Shown here in pieces: positions 1-7,449 of a DNA stretch of 64,000 nt; the stretch's first letter is position 1, and the number at the start of each line of letters is the position of its first letter. Below the pieces are notes generated by a model. The model searched no databases. It saw only the letters and a list, made by a program, of their open reading frames with translations, and was not told the DNA's origin. The translations under genes and the position numbers were made by a program. This stretch comes from Pyrinomonadaceae bacterium (GTDB lineage Bacteria; Acidobacteriota; Blastocatellia; Pyrinomonadales; Pyrinomonadaceae): assembly GCA_030841105.1 (NCBI GenBank), contig JAVEDE010000023.1, positions 19,252 through 83,251 of the forward strand, written 5' to 3'.

Positions 1-64
1 TTTCGTGCTTCATGCGTCGGCGGCCGCAGATGCAACTTAACAACGAACGACTGACTGTGGACAG

Positions 65-406
65 CTAAAGCTTGAAATTTTTCTTGTCTCCCGCGCCGCT
101 CATGCGCGCGAGACGCTCCTGCATCTTTTTGATCCGGTCTTCGGCGGAGGCGCGCGCTTCGGGCGCGGCCTTGATGGATGTGAGCGTGCGCTTCCCGCTC
201 TTCGAGTCAACGTCAAACTTCAAGAGCAGGTGGTCGCCGTCGGAGTTCGCATCTTCCGGCAACTGCTTGCAGGGCACGTCGAGTTGCGTCTTCGCCTCGT
301 CGTCCAGACTGAGCACGGCGATGTCGCCGTCTTCGATGCGGTCAACGACGGCGCGCACTTCGACGCCGCCCGGACTCTCTTGCGGATTCTCTTTGCGTTC
401 GGTCAT
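65..406 (-). CDS. DUF3006 family protein
   Basis: A 113-residue, charged, probably cytosolic protein with no signal peptide or membrane segment. Residues of about 15-75, opening with VRAVVDRIEDGDIAVL, show the short beta-rich pattern of DUF3006. The last 30 residues form a charged helix. DUF3006 proteins are typically encoded beside ComEC/Rec2-type metallo-beta-lactamase-fold proteins, and that is the case here: the gene starts 6 bp after the stop of the hydrolase gene at 413-1510, so the two are almost certainly cotranscribed. Its molecular role is unknown. I infer an accessory or regulatory partner of the hydrolase from position only. Confidence 0.8.
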   Translation of the reverse strand: MTERKENPQESPGGVEVRAVVDRIEDGDIAVLSLDDEAKTQLDVPCKQLPEDANSDGDHLLLKFDVDSKSGKRTLTSIKAAPEARASAEDRIKKMQERLARMSGAGDKKNFKL

Positions 407-412
407 GTGAGG

Positions 413-1510
413 TCACCTGCCGTTGCTGTTGTTCGTCGCTTTCGACTTGGGCGACGCCTTCGGCGCGGGGCCGAAGTCGCCGTATTGAATGAAGCCCGAC
501 TTGGCCGAGTCGTCCTTCTGCGCCTTGCGCCCCGCGTAGAGTTCGTCCGCGGCGGCCTGTCGTTCGGTCGTGATCTGGTAGTCCTCCTTGCCGAGCGTCT
601 TGATCGTGATCTCGCCCTGCAAGTCGGTGCGATAGATTTTTACGCCCGCCGCCTTGAGCCTGTCGAGCGCCTCCTGGCTCGGATGTCCGTAGCGGTTGTC
701 CGCGCCGCACGAGATGACCGCATCCTTGAACTTGGCTTGCCGCAGGAACTCTTCCGAACTCGCGTACTTCGAGCCGTGGTGGCCGACCTTCAACACTTTC
801 GCCGAGAGCCGCGCGCCCTGCTCCATCATCCGCTCCTCGGTCTGCGCCTCGGCGTCGCCGGTCAGCAGGAGCGAGAACTCGCCGTAGTCGAGCCGCGTCA
901 CGACCGAGTTGGCGTTCGGCTCGTTGCCGCCGGAGCGCAACTGATCCTTCGTGAAGAGTGGCTGGATGGGGGCGAGCACGGAGATGACCACACCGCCGCC
1001 GAGGTCGAACGTTTGGCCGGGCGCGGCGGTGATGAAATTGTCCTGCGGATTTTCGACGCGCCCCTCGATGGCGTCGAGAAAGTCCTCGTAGTTCTTCGTC
1101 GTGTTCGGCACTTTGCTGTCGAGCACCTTGTAAACTTTCGTCCCCTTGATCACCTCGTCCGCGCCGCCGATGTGATCGGCGTGCGCGTGCGTAGTAACTA
1201 ACAGGTCGAGGTGGTCAACTCCGGCGCGCGCCATCGCGGCGAGAATCTTCTTGCCGCTACCCGGCACGCTCGCGTCCACGAGCGCCGTCTTGCCCCCCGG
1301 CGCGACGATCAAAATCGCGTCGCCCTGCCCCACGTCCAACACGTGGATCGAGAGTTCTTCGCCCGACGGAGGGGGAAGTTGCGGCCCCGGCACGGGCTTG
1401 TAAAACTTGAAATACGCCCACATCCCGCCGACAACGACGAGCGCCAGCAACACCGCCACACACCCGCACCCACGCACGTTTCTACTTTGAGCCACCCTGA
1501 ACTCCTTCAT
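413..1510 (-). CDS. membrane-anchored ComEC/Rec2-like MBL-fold hydrolase
   Basis: A 365-residue protein with one N-terminal membrane helix (about residues 16-34), a proline-rich linker, then a metallo-beta-lactamase fold. Visible landmarks are HVLDVGQGDAILI (56-68), the metal-binding motif HAHADH (H108, H110, D112, H113), a TGDAE strand near 218 and GHHGSKYAS near 245. This is the pattern of the ComEC/Rec2 C-terminal domain and of free-standing ComEC-like hydrolases. Only one membrane segment is present, so it is not the DNA-uptake channel itself. The N-terminal helix would place the catalytic domain outside the cytoplasmic membrane (inference). A phosphodiesterase or nuclease activity is possible, but the substrate cannot be read from sequence. 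It is paired with the DUF3006 gene downstream. Confidence 0.85.
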   Translation of the reverse strand: MKEFRVAQSRNVRGCGCVAVLLALVVVGGMWAYFKFYKPVPGPQLPPPSGEELSIHVLDVGQGDAILIVAPGGKTALVDASVPGSGKKILAAMARAGVDHLDLLVTTHAHADHIGGADEVIKGTKVYKVLDSKVPNTTKNYEDFLDAIEGRVENPQDNFITAAPGQTFDLGGGVVISVLAPIQPLFTKDQLRSGGNEPNANSVVTRLDYGEFSLLLTGDAEAQTEERMMEQGARLSAKVLKVGHHGSKYASSEEFLRQAKFKDAVISCGADNRYGHPSQEALDRLKAAGVKIYRTDLQGEITIKTLGKEDYQITTERQAAADELYAGRKAQKDDSAKSGFIQYGDFGPAPKASPKSKATNNSNGR

Positions 1511-1583
1511 GAAATTTACGACTGACTATTATGACCACCGCCTCGCTTACGGGACTTTTAACTACTCTTATAATTTTGAAATG

Positions 1584-1814
1584 CTACTCAATAGTTAATT
1601 CAGGCACGTGCTCCGACTCATAATGTTCGATCAGAACGCTGAGCAACTCCATCAGCGACGCATAGGGGTGCGTTTCGTCTTCGCCGACTTCATCAACTAA
1701 GCGGTCGAGCAAAGCGACCATGCGTCCGTACTGCTCTTCGGTGTGAGGGACAAAAATATTCTCCGCCACCGAAGGCCACGCACTCAGAGTTTTATCGAGT
1801 TCTCGATTCTGCAT
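1584..1814 (-). CDS. higA: HigA-type antitoxin lacking a helix-turn-helix
   Basis: A 76-residue acidic protein that starts 3 bp after the higB stop, with GGAAGGA about 8 nt upstream of its ATG inside the higB end. The sequence (EEQYGRMVALLDRLVDEV, then LMELLSVLIEHYESEHVP) matches the N-terminal helical part of HigA antitoxins that pair with HigB_toxin-family RNases. In most relatives a helix-turn-helix DNA-binding domain follows the EHYESEH-like segment. Here the protein stops ten residues later with PELTIE, and no HTH is encoded before the next gene. It probably neutralises HigB directly. Autoregulation through its own HTH would not be possible. Identity rests on pairing plus the N-terminal pattern. 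Confidence 0.75.
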   Translation of the reverse strand: MQNRELDKTLSAWPSVAENIFVPHTEEQYGRMVALLDRLVDEVGEDETHPYASLMELLSVLIEHYESEHVPELTIE

Positions 1815-1817
1815 GGC

Positions 1818-2105
1818 TCATTCCTTCCACCGATTCTGATCGTACTCCCGATGCGTGAGTACTGCCCGGATGTATATTCTACGATGATTGTAATGAATCG
1901 CTGCAACGAGCCGCGCCTTATTCCCGCCGATATTAAAGACGGTCAACTTGCCCACCTGATCTGCCGCCGGGAAAATCATCCGCAGTTCGGCAAACGAAGC
2001 GAAGTCGCCGCGCTTCATTAGCTGATACCAGTGTGCGAGGGCGGTTCTAGTTTCAGGGTAGCGAGCGGCAAAATCATTCAGACGCTTGCGCGTGATAACG
2101 TGCAT
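1818..2105 (-). CDS. higB: HigB-type mRNA interferase toxin
   Basis: A 95-residue basic protein beginning MHVITRKRLNDF, with the HigB_toxin (RelE-superfamily) signature: ALAHWYQLMKRGDFASFAEL, then FPAADQVGKLTVFNIGGNKARL and a C-terminal IYIRAVLTHREYD. These proteins cleave mRNA, usually on the ribosome, and are held inactive by the downstream antitoxin. A longer reading frame exists upstream, but it runs into purF. I chose the ATG at 2105 because it gives the family-standard N-terminus. The gene starts 20 bp after the purF stop and is followed directly by the antitoxin gene, the usual toxin-first order of HigBA. Confidence 0.88.
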   Translation of the reverse strand: MHVITRKRLNDFAARYPETRTALAHWYQLMKRGDFASFAELRMIFPAADQVGKLTVFNIGGNKARLVAAIHYNHRRIYIRAVLTHREYDQNRWKE

Positions 2106-2125
2106 CGAAAGAGTTGCTCTTATCC

Positions 2126-3592
2126 TCAATCGGACGGCACGGGTTCGTGTTCGCGTGCCCACTGGGTTTCGGCTTCGCGCGTGATGCGGGTGGGGTAGTT
2201 GCCCGTCCAGCAGGCGACGCAGGAGGCGCGGGGGGCGATGCCGGTCGCGGCGAGCATGCCTTCGAGCGAGAGGTAGCCGAGCGTGTCCGCGCCGATGAAG
2301 TCGCGTATCTCTTCGACGGACATCTGCGCGGCGATGAGGTCGTCGCGGTTCGGCGTGTCCACGCCGTAGAAGCACGGGCTGACGGTCGGCGGGCAACTGA
2401 TGCGCATGTGTACTTCGGCCGCTCCGGCTTCCCTGACCATGCGGACGATCTTCTTCGAGGTCGTGCCGCGCACGATTGAATCGTCAATGAGCACGACGCG
2501 GCGTCCTTCGATGAGGTGGCGCACGGGGTTCAACTTGATGCGCACGCCGAAGGAGCGGATGGACTGTTTCGGCTCGATGAAGGTGCGGTGGACGTAGTGG
2601 TTGCGCACCAAACCCTGACGGTAATTGATGCCGCTCTGCGCGGCGTAGCCGATGGCGGCGGCGACGCCGGAATCGGGCACGGGCACGACGAGATCGGCCT
2701 CGGCCGGTTGCTCCAGGGCGAGCCGCTTGCCCATCTTGTGACGCGACTCGTTGACCGAGTGGCCGTAGATCAAAGAGTCGGGGCGCGCGAAGTAGACGTG
2801 CTCGAAAATGCACATCGAGTGCTCGCGCGCGGGCAACGGGCGCGACGAATGCAGGCCGCTCGCGTCAATGATGATCATCTCGCCGGGTTCGACATCGCGG
2901 ACGTAAGTCGCTTCGATGAGATCGAAGGCGCAGGTCTCTGAGGCGACCACCCACGTCGAGTCGCCGAGTCGGCCGAGGGCGAGCGGGCGGAAGCCGCGCG
3001 GGTCGCGGATGGCGATGAGCGAATCGGGGGTCAGGAAGAGCATCGAGAACGCGCCCTCGGTCTCGCGCAACACTTCGGGGATGGCCGCGTTGATACTAGC
3101 GGCCTGCGAGCGCGCGATACCGTGCAGGATCACTTCCGTGTCGGACGTGGAAGAGAAGATCGCGCCCGCGCGTTCGAGTCGTTTGCGCTCCTCACCGGCG
3201 AAAGGGAGGTTGCCGTTGTGACAGATGGCGACCTGCCCGTGCTGGCAGGCGACGAGGAATGGCTGCGCCTCGCGGATGGAGACTTCGCCCGCCGTCGAGT
3301 AGCGGACGTGGCCGATGGCCGACTGGCCGGGCAGGCGGTTGAGACGTGCGGCGTCGAACACGTCGGAGACGAGTCCCATCGCGCGCTCGCTGCGCAACTC
3401 TCTGCCGTCGGACGAGACGATGCCGCACGACTCCTGCCCGCGGTGTTGCAGCGCGTAGAGTCCGAGGTAGGCGAGGCGCGCCGCCTCCGCGTGGCCGTAG
3501 ATGCCGAAGACGCCGCACTCGTCGCGAAATTTGTCTGCCGCTTTTGTCGTCACAGGAAAAATTTGCAGTTGAAAAGTAAGTTGAAGGCGCAT
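2126..3592 (-). CDS. purF: amidophosphoribosyltransferase PurF
   Basis: Catalyses the first committed step of purine synthesis: PRPP plus glutamine to 5-phosphoribosylamine. With the ATG at 3592 the protein has 488 residues. DECGVFGI places the N-terminal nucleophile Cys at position 26 after a removable propeptide. A class-II glutamine amidotransferase domain follows, then the phosphoribosyltransferase domain with the PRPP loop VVLIDDSIVRGTTSKK. Cys residues in MCIFEHVYF and CVACWTGNYP match iron-sulfur ligands of the Bacillus-type enzyme. A reading frame continues upstream to 3676 but enters an intergenic repeat, so I reject that start; a GTG at 3553 is an alternative. No good Shine-Dalgarno is visible. 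No other pur genes are in the window. Confidence 0.93.
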   Translation of the reverse strand: MRLQLTFQLQIFPVTTKAADKFRDECGVFGIYGHAEAARLAYLGLYALQHRGQESCGIVSSDGRELRSERAMGLVSDVFDAARLNRLPGQSAIGHVRYSTAGEVSIREAQPFLVACQHGQVAICHNGNLPFAGEERKRLERAGAIFSSTSDTEVILHGIARSQAASINAAIPEVLRETEGAFSMLFLTPDSLIAIRDPRGFRPLALGRLGDSTWVVASETCAFDLIEATYVRDVEPGEMIIIDASGLHSSRPLPAREHSMCIFEHVYFARPDSLIYGHSVNESRHKMGKRLALEQPAEADLVVPVPDSGVAAAIGYAAQSGINYRQGLVRNHYVHRTFIEPKQSIRSFGVRIKLNPVRHLIEGRRVVLIDDSIVRGTTSKKIVRMVREAGAAEVHMRISCPPTVSPCFYGVDTPNRDDLIAAQMSVEEIRDFIGADTLGYLSLEGMLAATGIAPRASCVACWTGNYPTRITREAETQWAREHEPVPSD

Positions 3593-3625
3593 TGTAACAC
3601 CGGGAGAGGCAGGGATGAAGAAGCA

Positions 3626-3767
3626 GTTGACGAGTGACAAGTGACGAGAGAAGGCAAGTAGATCGTGAATCGTCAATAGTTTTTAAACCGCTTTCATCTA
3701 TTCACGATTCACGATTGACGATTCACAGCTTTTTAACTTGTCACCCGTCACTTGTCACTCGTCACTG
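3626..3767. repeat. nested heptad-repeat hairpin between purF and grx
   Basis: Outer arms are GTGACGA/GTGACAA heptads (about 3628-3650) and their complement (about 3741-3767). Inner arms are CGTGAATCGTCAATAG (3664-3679) and complementary CGTGAAT-type heptads (3698-3726). It fills the divergent gap between purF and the glutaredoxin-like gene. Confidence 0.85.
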
Positions 3768-3779
3768 CTCTGCTATCAT
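3752..3779 (+). promoter_or_regulatory. possible sigma-70 promoter built on the heptad repeat
   Basis: TTGTCA (3752-3757), part of the heptad arm, and TATCAT (3774-3779) are separated by 16 bp. Each matches 5 of 6 consensus bases. The match lies 32 bp upstream of the glutaredoxin-like ATG. It is a prediction from sequence alone. Confidence 0.45.
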
Positions 3780-3810
3780 TGTCTCCAAATAATTCGGGGG
3801 AAGGGGCAAC

Positions 3811-4059
3811 ATGGAAGTTAAAGTTTACGGGGCGGGCTGGTGTCACGACACGCAGGACACTTTGCGGCACTTGAAGGAACTCGGCGTGGCGCACGTCTAC
3901 ATTGACGTGGAGGAGAACGCAGAGGCCGCCGAGTGGGTGCGGCAACACAACGAGGGCAAGGAGCGCAAGCCCACGCTCGACATCGCCGGGCAGGTGCTCT
4001 CCGTCCCGACCAACCGCGAGTTGGAGAGCGCGTTGCGGGAAAAAGGATTCATGGCCTGA
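3811..4059 (+). CDS. glutaredoxin-like protein, single active-site Cys
   Basis: An 82-residue soluble thioredoxin-fold protein. The N-terminus VKVYGAGWCHDTQDTLRHL has one Cys in a CHDT motif in place of the CxxC of dithiol glutaredoxins. The cis-Pro region is present as KPTLDI, and the C-terminus is the usual VPTNRELESAL helix. Small proteins of this group (glutaredoxin-like/Mrx1-type) handle mixed disulfides with low-molecular-weight thiols; the partner here is not known. A purine-rich GGGGGAAGGGG lies about 8 nt before the ATG. The gene is divergent from purF across a heptad-repeat hairpin and is followed by a cytochrome c gene. Confidence 0.85.
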   Translation: MEVKVYGAGWCHDTQDTLRHLKELGVAHVYIDVEENAEAAEWVRQHNEGKERKPTLDIAGQVLSVPTNRELESALREKGFMA

Positions 4060-4125
4060 CCGCGCGGCCGGTGCGGCGTCGCGTCGCGGGCGAGAGTTGA
4101 CCGAACGAAACGGAGCGAACGTGAC

Positions 4126-4530
4126 ATGAAACACCTCATACAAATCATCGCGGCGGGCGGCCTCGCCGTCCCGCTCCTGTTGCTCCAATGGTCGGGCGCA
4201 ACCGACGGCCTCGCGCGGGCACATCGCGGCGGCGCGGCAGACACGGCGGCGAGTGTCCAGACGGATAACGCGCAGCGCGACGCGCGCGCGATCTTCGAGT
4301 CCAAGTGCGCGTCGTGCCACGGCAAGGACGGGCGCGCGAAGACAATGATGGGAAAGTTTAACAAGGCGCGCAACCTGAAGGACGCCGCGTGGCAGGCGCA
4401 GGTGAGCGACGAACGCATCTACAACTCCATCAACAACGGGCGCGGCAAGAAGATGCCCGCCTTCGCCAAGAAGCTGTCGCCCGCCGAGGTGGAGTCGCTC
4501 GTCGTCTACGTGCGCGGTTTGAAGAAATGA
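4126..4530 (+). CDS. exported mono-haem cytochrome c
   Basis: A 134-residue protein with an N-terminal hydrophobic segment (about residues 4-22, signal peptide or anchor), then a class I cytochrome c domain. The haem-binding CASCH has C61, C64 and H65, and the likely axial methionine is M110 in KKMPAF. The fold ends with SPAEVESLVVYVRGLKK, the terminal helix typical of these small electron carriers. It should act in the periplasm as a soluble or tethered electron shuttle. Its redox partners are not encoded nearby. It lies 66 bp after the glutaredoxin-like gene and may be cotranscribed with it. Confidence 0.88.
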   Translation: MKHLIQIIAAGGLAVPLLLLQWSGATDGLARAHRGGAADTAASVQTDNAQRDARAIFESKCASCHGKDGRAKTMMGKFNKARNLKDAAWQAQVSDERIYNSINNGRGKKMPAFAKKLSPAEVESLVVYVRGLKK

Positions 4531-4698
4531 GACGGCGCGCGTTCGAAGCTGCCGGGGCGAAGATGAATCGAAAGATGAGTCGGCCGCCCGCTCAAGTCGC
4601 GCGGCGGTTCGAGCCGTAAGTAAAAACACGGGCGGCGCGTTTGTCCTGACAGTGATTACGTTTTTATTCGTCGCGCTCAAGAGACGATTCGATCTTAA

Positions 4699-5232
4699 GT
4701 GAACAGTCCCAGCCCCGCACATCGTTGGCTCGTCGCACTGTTGCGCGTCGCGCTCGTCCTCGCGCTCGCCGGGGCGGGCTGGCTCGTCTATCGCGGTCTG
4801 CCGCCGGACGACGCCCCGCACAGCCTCGGCACGGCCGGGCAGACGCGCGACACGCTCTTGCGCATCATCGTCCTCCCGCGCCCCGCAGGCAGCGGCGAAC
4901 AGAACTCCGACGCCGCTCCCACTAACACGCCCGTCCAACTCTACTCGATTGACGTGGCGGCGGCGCAGCGCGAGTTTCTCGACGAGCGACGCCCCGGTCA
5001 ACGCTTTGAAGACTTCATCGTGCGGCGCATGGGCGCGCGCCAGCCCATCCGCACGCAACTCGACGCGGGCGGCCAAACCATCGTCTACGTCCCGCCCGGC
5101 CGCTGGTGGATACACGCCACGCAGGAAGGCGCGCAGGAAGTCTCCTGGCGACTCCCCGTCAACGTCGCCGGTCGCGAGCAGACGGTCGAACTCACGGCCG
5201 CGAACGCTTACATGAGGACGAAAAGGTTTTAA
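4699..5232 (+). CDS. uncharacterised single-pass membrane protein
   Basis: A 177-residue protein whose GTG start overlaps an upstream in-frame stop (GTGA). One membrane helix spans about residues 10-30 (WLVALLRVALVLALAGAGW). The remainder, predicted extracytoplasmic, is beta-rich, with TLLRIIVLPRP, IVYVPPGRWWIHA and VSWRLPVNVAGREQTVEL. I do not recognise a family. It sits downstream of cytochrome c and upstream of a zinc alcohol dehydrogenase, with a heptad-repeat hairpin starting just after its stop. Codon use looks like that of its neighbours, so I regard it as a real gene of unknown function. Confidence 0.65.
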   Translation: MNSPSPAHRWLVALLRVALVLALAGAGWLVYRGLPPDDAPHSLGTAGQTRDTLLRIIVLPRPAGSGEQNSDAAPTNTPVQLYSIDVAAAQREFLDERRPGQRFEDFIVRRMGARQPIRTQLDAGGQTIVYVPPGRWWIHATQEGAQEVSWRLPVNVAGREQTVELTAANAYMRTKRF

Positions 5233-5237
5233 GAGAA

Positions 5238-5309
5238 GAGTGACGAGTGACGAGTTAAGACATAAGTTTTTTCTTCAACTTGTCACCTGTCACACGTCAC
5301 TTGTCACTT
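5238..5309. repeat. heptad-repeat hairpin
   Basis: GTGACGA heptads (about 5239-5255) face complementary GTCACNN heptads (about 5282-5307) across a short loop. It lies between two plus-strand genes. Confidence 0.8.
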
Positions 5310-5318
5310 CCAAAAGTT

Positions 5319-6284
5319 ATGAAAGCTCTGCGATACGAGGACGGGCGGTTGGAGTTGGCGGAGACGGACGCGCCGCGCGCGGGGGCGACGGGCGAGGCCG
5401 TGGTGCGCGTGACGTTGGCGGGGATTTGCAACACGGACGTTGAGATCGCGCGCGGGTACGCGGGGTTCGAGGGGACGCTCGGCCACGAGTTCGTGGGCGT
5501 GGTGGAGAGTGCGCCGGATGGGTCGCTCGTGGGGCGGCGCGTCGTCGGCGAGATCAACGCGGGGTGCGGGCGTTGCGAGTTGTGCGCGGCGGGCGACGCG
5601 CGCCATTGCCCGCGACGGACGGTGCTCGGCATCGTCGGGCGCGACGGCGCGTTCGCGCAGTACTTGAGTTTGCCCGTCGTGAATTTGCTGGTTGTGCCGG
5701 ACGAGGTTGAGGACGCGCGCGCCGTCTTTGCCGAACCGCTCGCGGCGGCGTGCGGCATCATGGAACGCGTGGAGATCAGACGCGACACGCGCGTCGCAGT
5801 CGTCGGCGACGGCAAGCTCGGACTGCTCTCTGCGCAGGCCGTCAGGGCGCAGACGGGCGCGGCCGTCACGCTCGTCGGCAAGCACGAAAACAAACTCAGC
5901 ATCGCGCGTGCGCGTGGCGTCGAGACGGTGCTCGTCGAAGATTTGCCGCAGGGGCGGGCGGGTGCGTTCGATGTGGTCGTTGAAGCGTCGGGCGCGGCGG
6001 CGGGCTTCGCGCTCGCCGTCGGACTCACGCGGCCGCGCGGCGTGCTCGTCTTGAAGTCAACTTTCCACGGCGCAACCGAGATTGACGCCGCGCGCATCGT
6101 CGTTGACGAGATCAGCGTCGTCGGCTCGCGCTGCGGCCGCTTCGCCCCCGCGCTCGAACTGCTCGCGCGCGACGCCGTTGACGTGGCAAGCCTCGTCACC
6201 GAAGAGTTCCCCCTCACGGACGGCCTGCGCGCCATGCAGCGCGCTACCGAGAGCGGCGTCCTAAAAGTTTTGCTCAAACCCTGA
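5319..6284 (+). CDS. zinc-dependent medium-chain alcohol dehydrogenase
   Basis: A 321-residue MDR-superfamily oxidoreductase. Catalytic zinc ligands are seen as C37 (GICNTD) with H56-E57 (GHEF). A structural-zinc lobe has C83, C86, C89 and C97 (CGRCELC...HC). The Rossmann nucleotide-binding turn is VVGDGKLGLL. The closest subgroup by eye is the threonine dehydrogenase/sorbitol dehydrogenase-like set; the substrate cannot be assigned. I use the ATG at 5319 because the upstream in-frame extension is made only of heptad-repeat DNA. The protein is slightly short for the family. It is flanked on both sides by heptad-repeat hairpins. Confidence 0.85.
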   Translation: MKALRYEDGRLELAETDAPRAGATGEAVVRVTLAGICNTDVEIARGYAGFEGTLGHEFVGVVESAPDGSLVGRRVVGEINAGCGRCELCAAGDARHCPRRTVLGIVGRDGAFAQYLSLPVVNLLVVPDEVEDARAVFAEPLAAACGIMERVEIRRDTRVAVVGDGKLGLLSAQAVRAQTGAAVTLVGKHENKLSIARARGVETVLVEDLPQGRAGAFDVVVEASGAAAGFALAVGLTRPRGVLVLKSTFHGATEIDAARIVVDEISVVGSRCGRFAPALELLARDAVDVASLVTEEFPLTDGLRAMQRATESGVLKVLLKP

Positions 6285-6286
6285 AA

Positions 6287-6431
6287 GAGTGACAAGTGAC
6301 GAGTGACAAGTGACAAGTGACAAGAGAAGAACGTGAATCGTGAATCGTCAATCGTAAATAGAAACTGCTTTCATCTATTCACGATTTACGCTTAACGGCT
6401 TTTCTAATTTGTCACTTGTCACTCGTCACTG
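6287..6431. repeat. nested heptad-repeat hairpin
   Basis: Outer GTGACAA/GTGACGA heptads (6287-6322) pair with GTCACTT/GTCACTC heptads ending at 6431. Inner CGTGAAT/CGTCAAT heptads (about 6333-6360) pair with their complement at about 6374-6390. The layout is the same as at 3626-3767. Confidence 0.85.
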
Positions 6432-6439
6432 TTATTGAG

Positions 6440-7414
6440 ATGCGACTGAAATCCAATTTGGCGGCCGACGGCGCGTTGATGTTGACGACGCTCATCTGGG
6501 GTTCGACCTTCTTCATGGCGAAGGACATCCTCTCGGTGTGGCCGCCGTTGGCGTACATGTTCGTGCGCTTCGCGGCGGCGGCGTTACTGCTGGCGGCGAT
6601 GTTTCCGCGGCTGCTCGCGCGTGCGCGCACGGCGGAGTGGCGCGCGGGCGCAACGCTCGGCCTGTTGATGGGCGGTGGCTTCGGGTTGCAGGCGGCGGGA
6701 CAGGTCTACACGACCGCCTCGAAGTCAGCGTTCGTGACGGGGCTGACGACGCCGCTCGTGCCGTTCGTCGCCTACCTGATCCTGCGCGCGCGGCCGGGCG
6801 TCGAGAATTTGATCGGCGTCGCGCTCGCCACCGTCGGCGGCCTGCTCATCCTCGCGCCGCAGGGGACGGACACAGGCGTCAACCTCGGCGACATGTTGAC
6901 GCTCGCCTCGACCATCTTGTTCGCCACGCACATCACGCTGATGAGCGTCTACGCGCGCCGCTACGACGTGCGGCAGTTGACCGTCTTGCAGATCGCGTGT
7001 ATCGCCACACTGTTCACCGTCTTGTGGTTGGGCTTACGCGTGTGGAGCAGCTTCGCGGACGCGCATGCGCTGCCCGCCGCGCTCGCGCGCGAGACTGCGC
7101 CGCTGGTGTGGAGCGCGGGCGTCGCGTGGCAACTCGTCTATCTGGCGACGGTGGCGACCGTCGGCGCGTTCCTTCTCTGGACGTGGGGGCAGGCGCGCAC
7201 CACCGCCACGCACGCCGCCGTCATCTTCAGTCTCGAACCCGTTTTCGCCACGGCCTTCGCCGTCGCCGTCATCGGCGCGGGCGAGTGGATGGGCGGGCGC
7301 GGCTGGCTCGGCGCGGGGCTGGTCTTCGCCGGCATCATCATCTCCGAGATGCGTTGGAGCGAGCGACGCGGGCGGCGGGCACGGGACGAGGCGAGCGAGG
7401 CGGAAGTCACCTAG
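6440..7414 (+). CDS. EamA/DMT-superfamily transporter
   Basis: About 324 residues with ten predicted membrane helices in two five-helix EamA halves. The first half opens with ADGALMLTTLIWGSTFFMAK, the typical start of DMT-family exporters, and the second half ends GAGEWMGGRGWLGAGLVFAG. Family members export amino acids, metabolites or drugs across the inner membrane by a proton-driven mechanism; the substrate is not deducible. The start is set at the ATG at 6440 (MRLKSNLAADGAL). An earlier TTG frame begins inside the heptad repeat. The C-terminal tail is charged (ERRGRRARDEASEAE). Confidence 0.88.
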   Translation: MRLKSNLAADGALMLTTLIWGSTFFMAKDILSVWPPLAYMFVRFAAAALLLAAMFPRLLARARTAEWRAGATLGLLMGGGFGLQAAGQVYTTASKSAFVTGLTTPLVPFVAYLILRARPGVENLIGVALATVGGLLILAPQGTDTGVNLGDMLTLASTILFATHITLMSVYARRYDVRQLTVLQIACIATLFTVLWLGLRVWSSFADAHALPAALARETAPLVWSAGVAWQLVYLATVATVGAFLLWTWGQARTTATHAAVIFSLEPVFATAFAVAVIGAGEWMGGRGWLGAGLVFAGIIISEMRWSERRGRRARDEASEAEVT

Positions 7415-7449
7415 CGGCGGACATGACGGGTCGCGACGAATCGCGGCGG

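Noticed and set aside
230..1201. A 323-codon plus-strand frame
   Set aside because: Shadow frame of the MBL-fold hydrolase gene; no ribosome binding site or motif.
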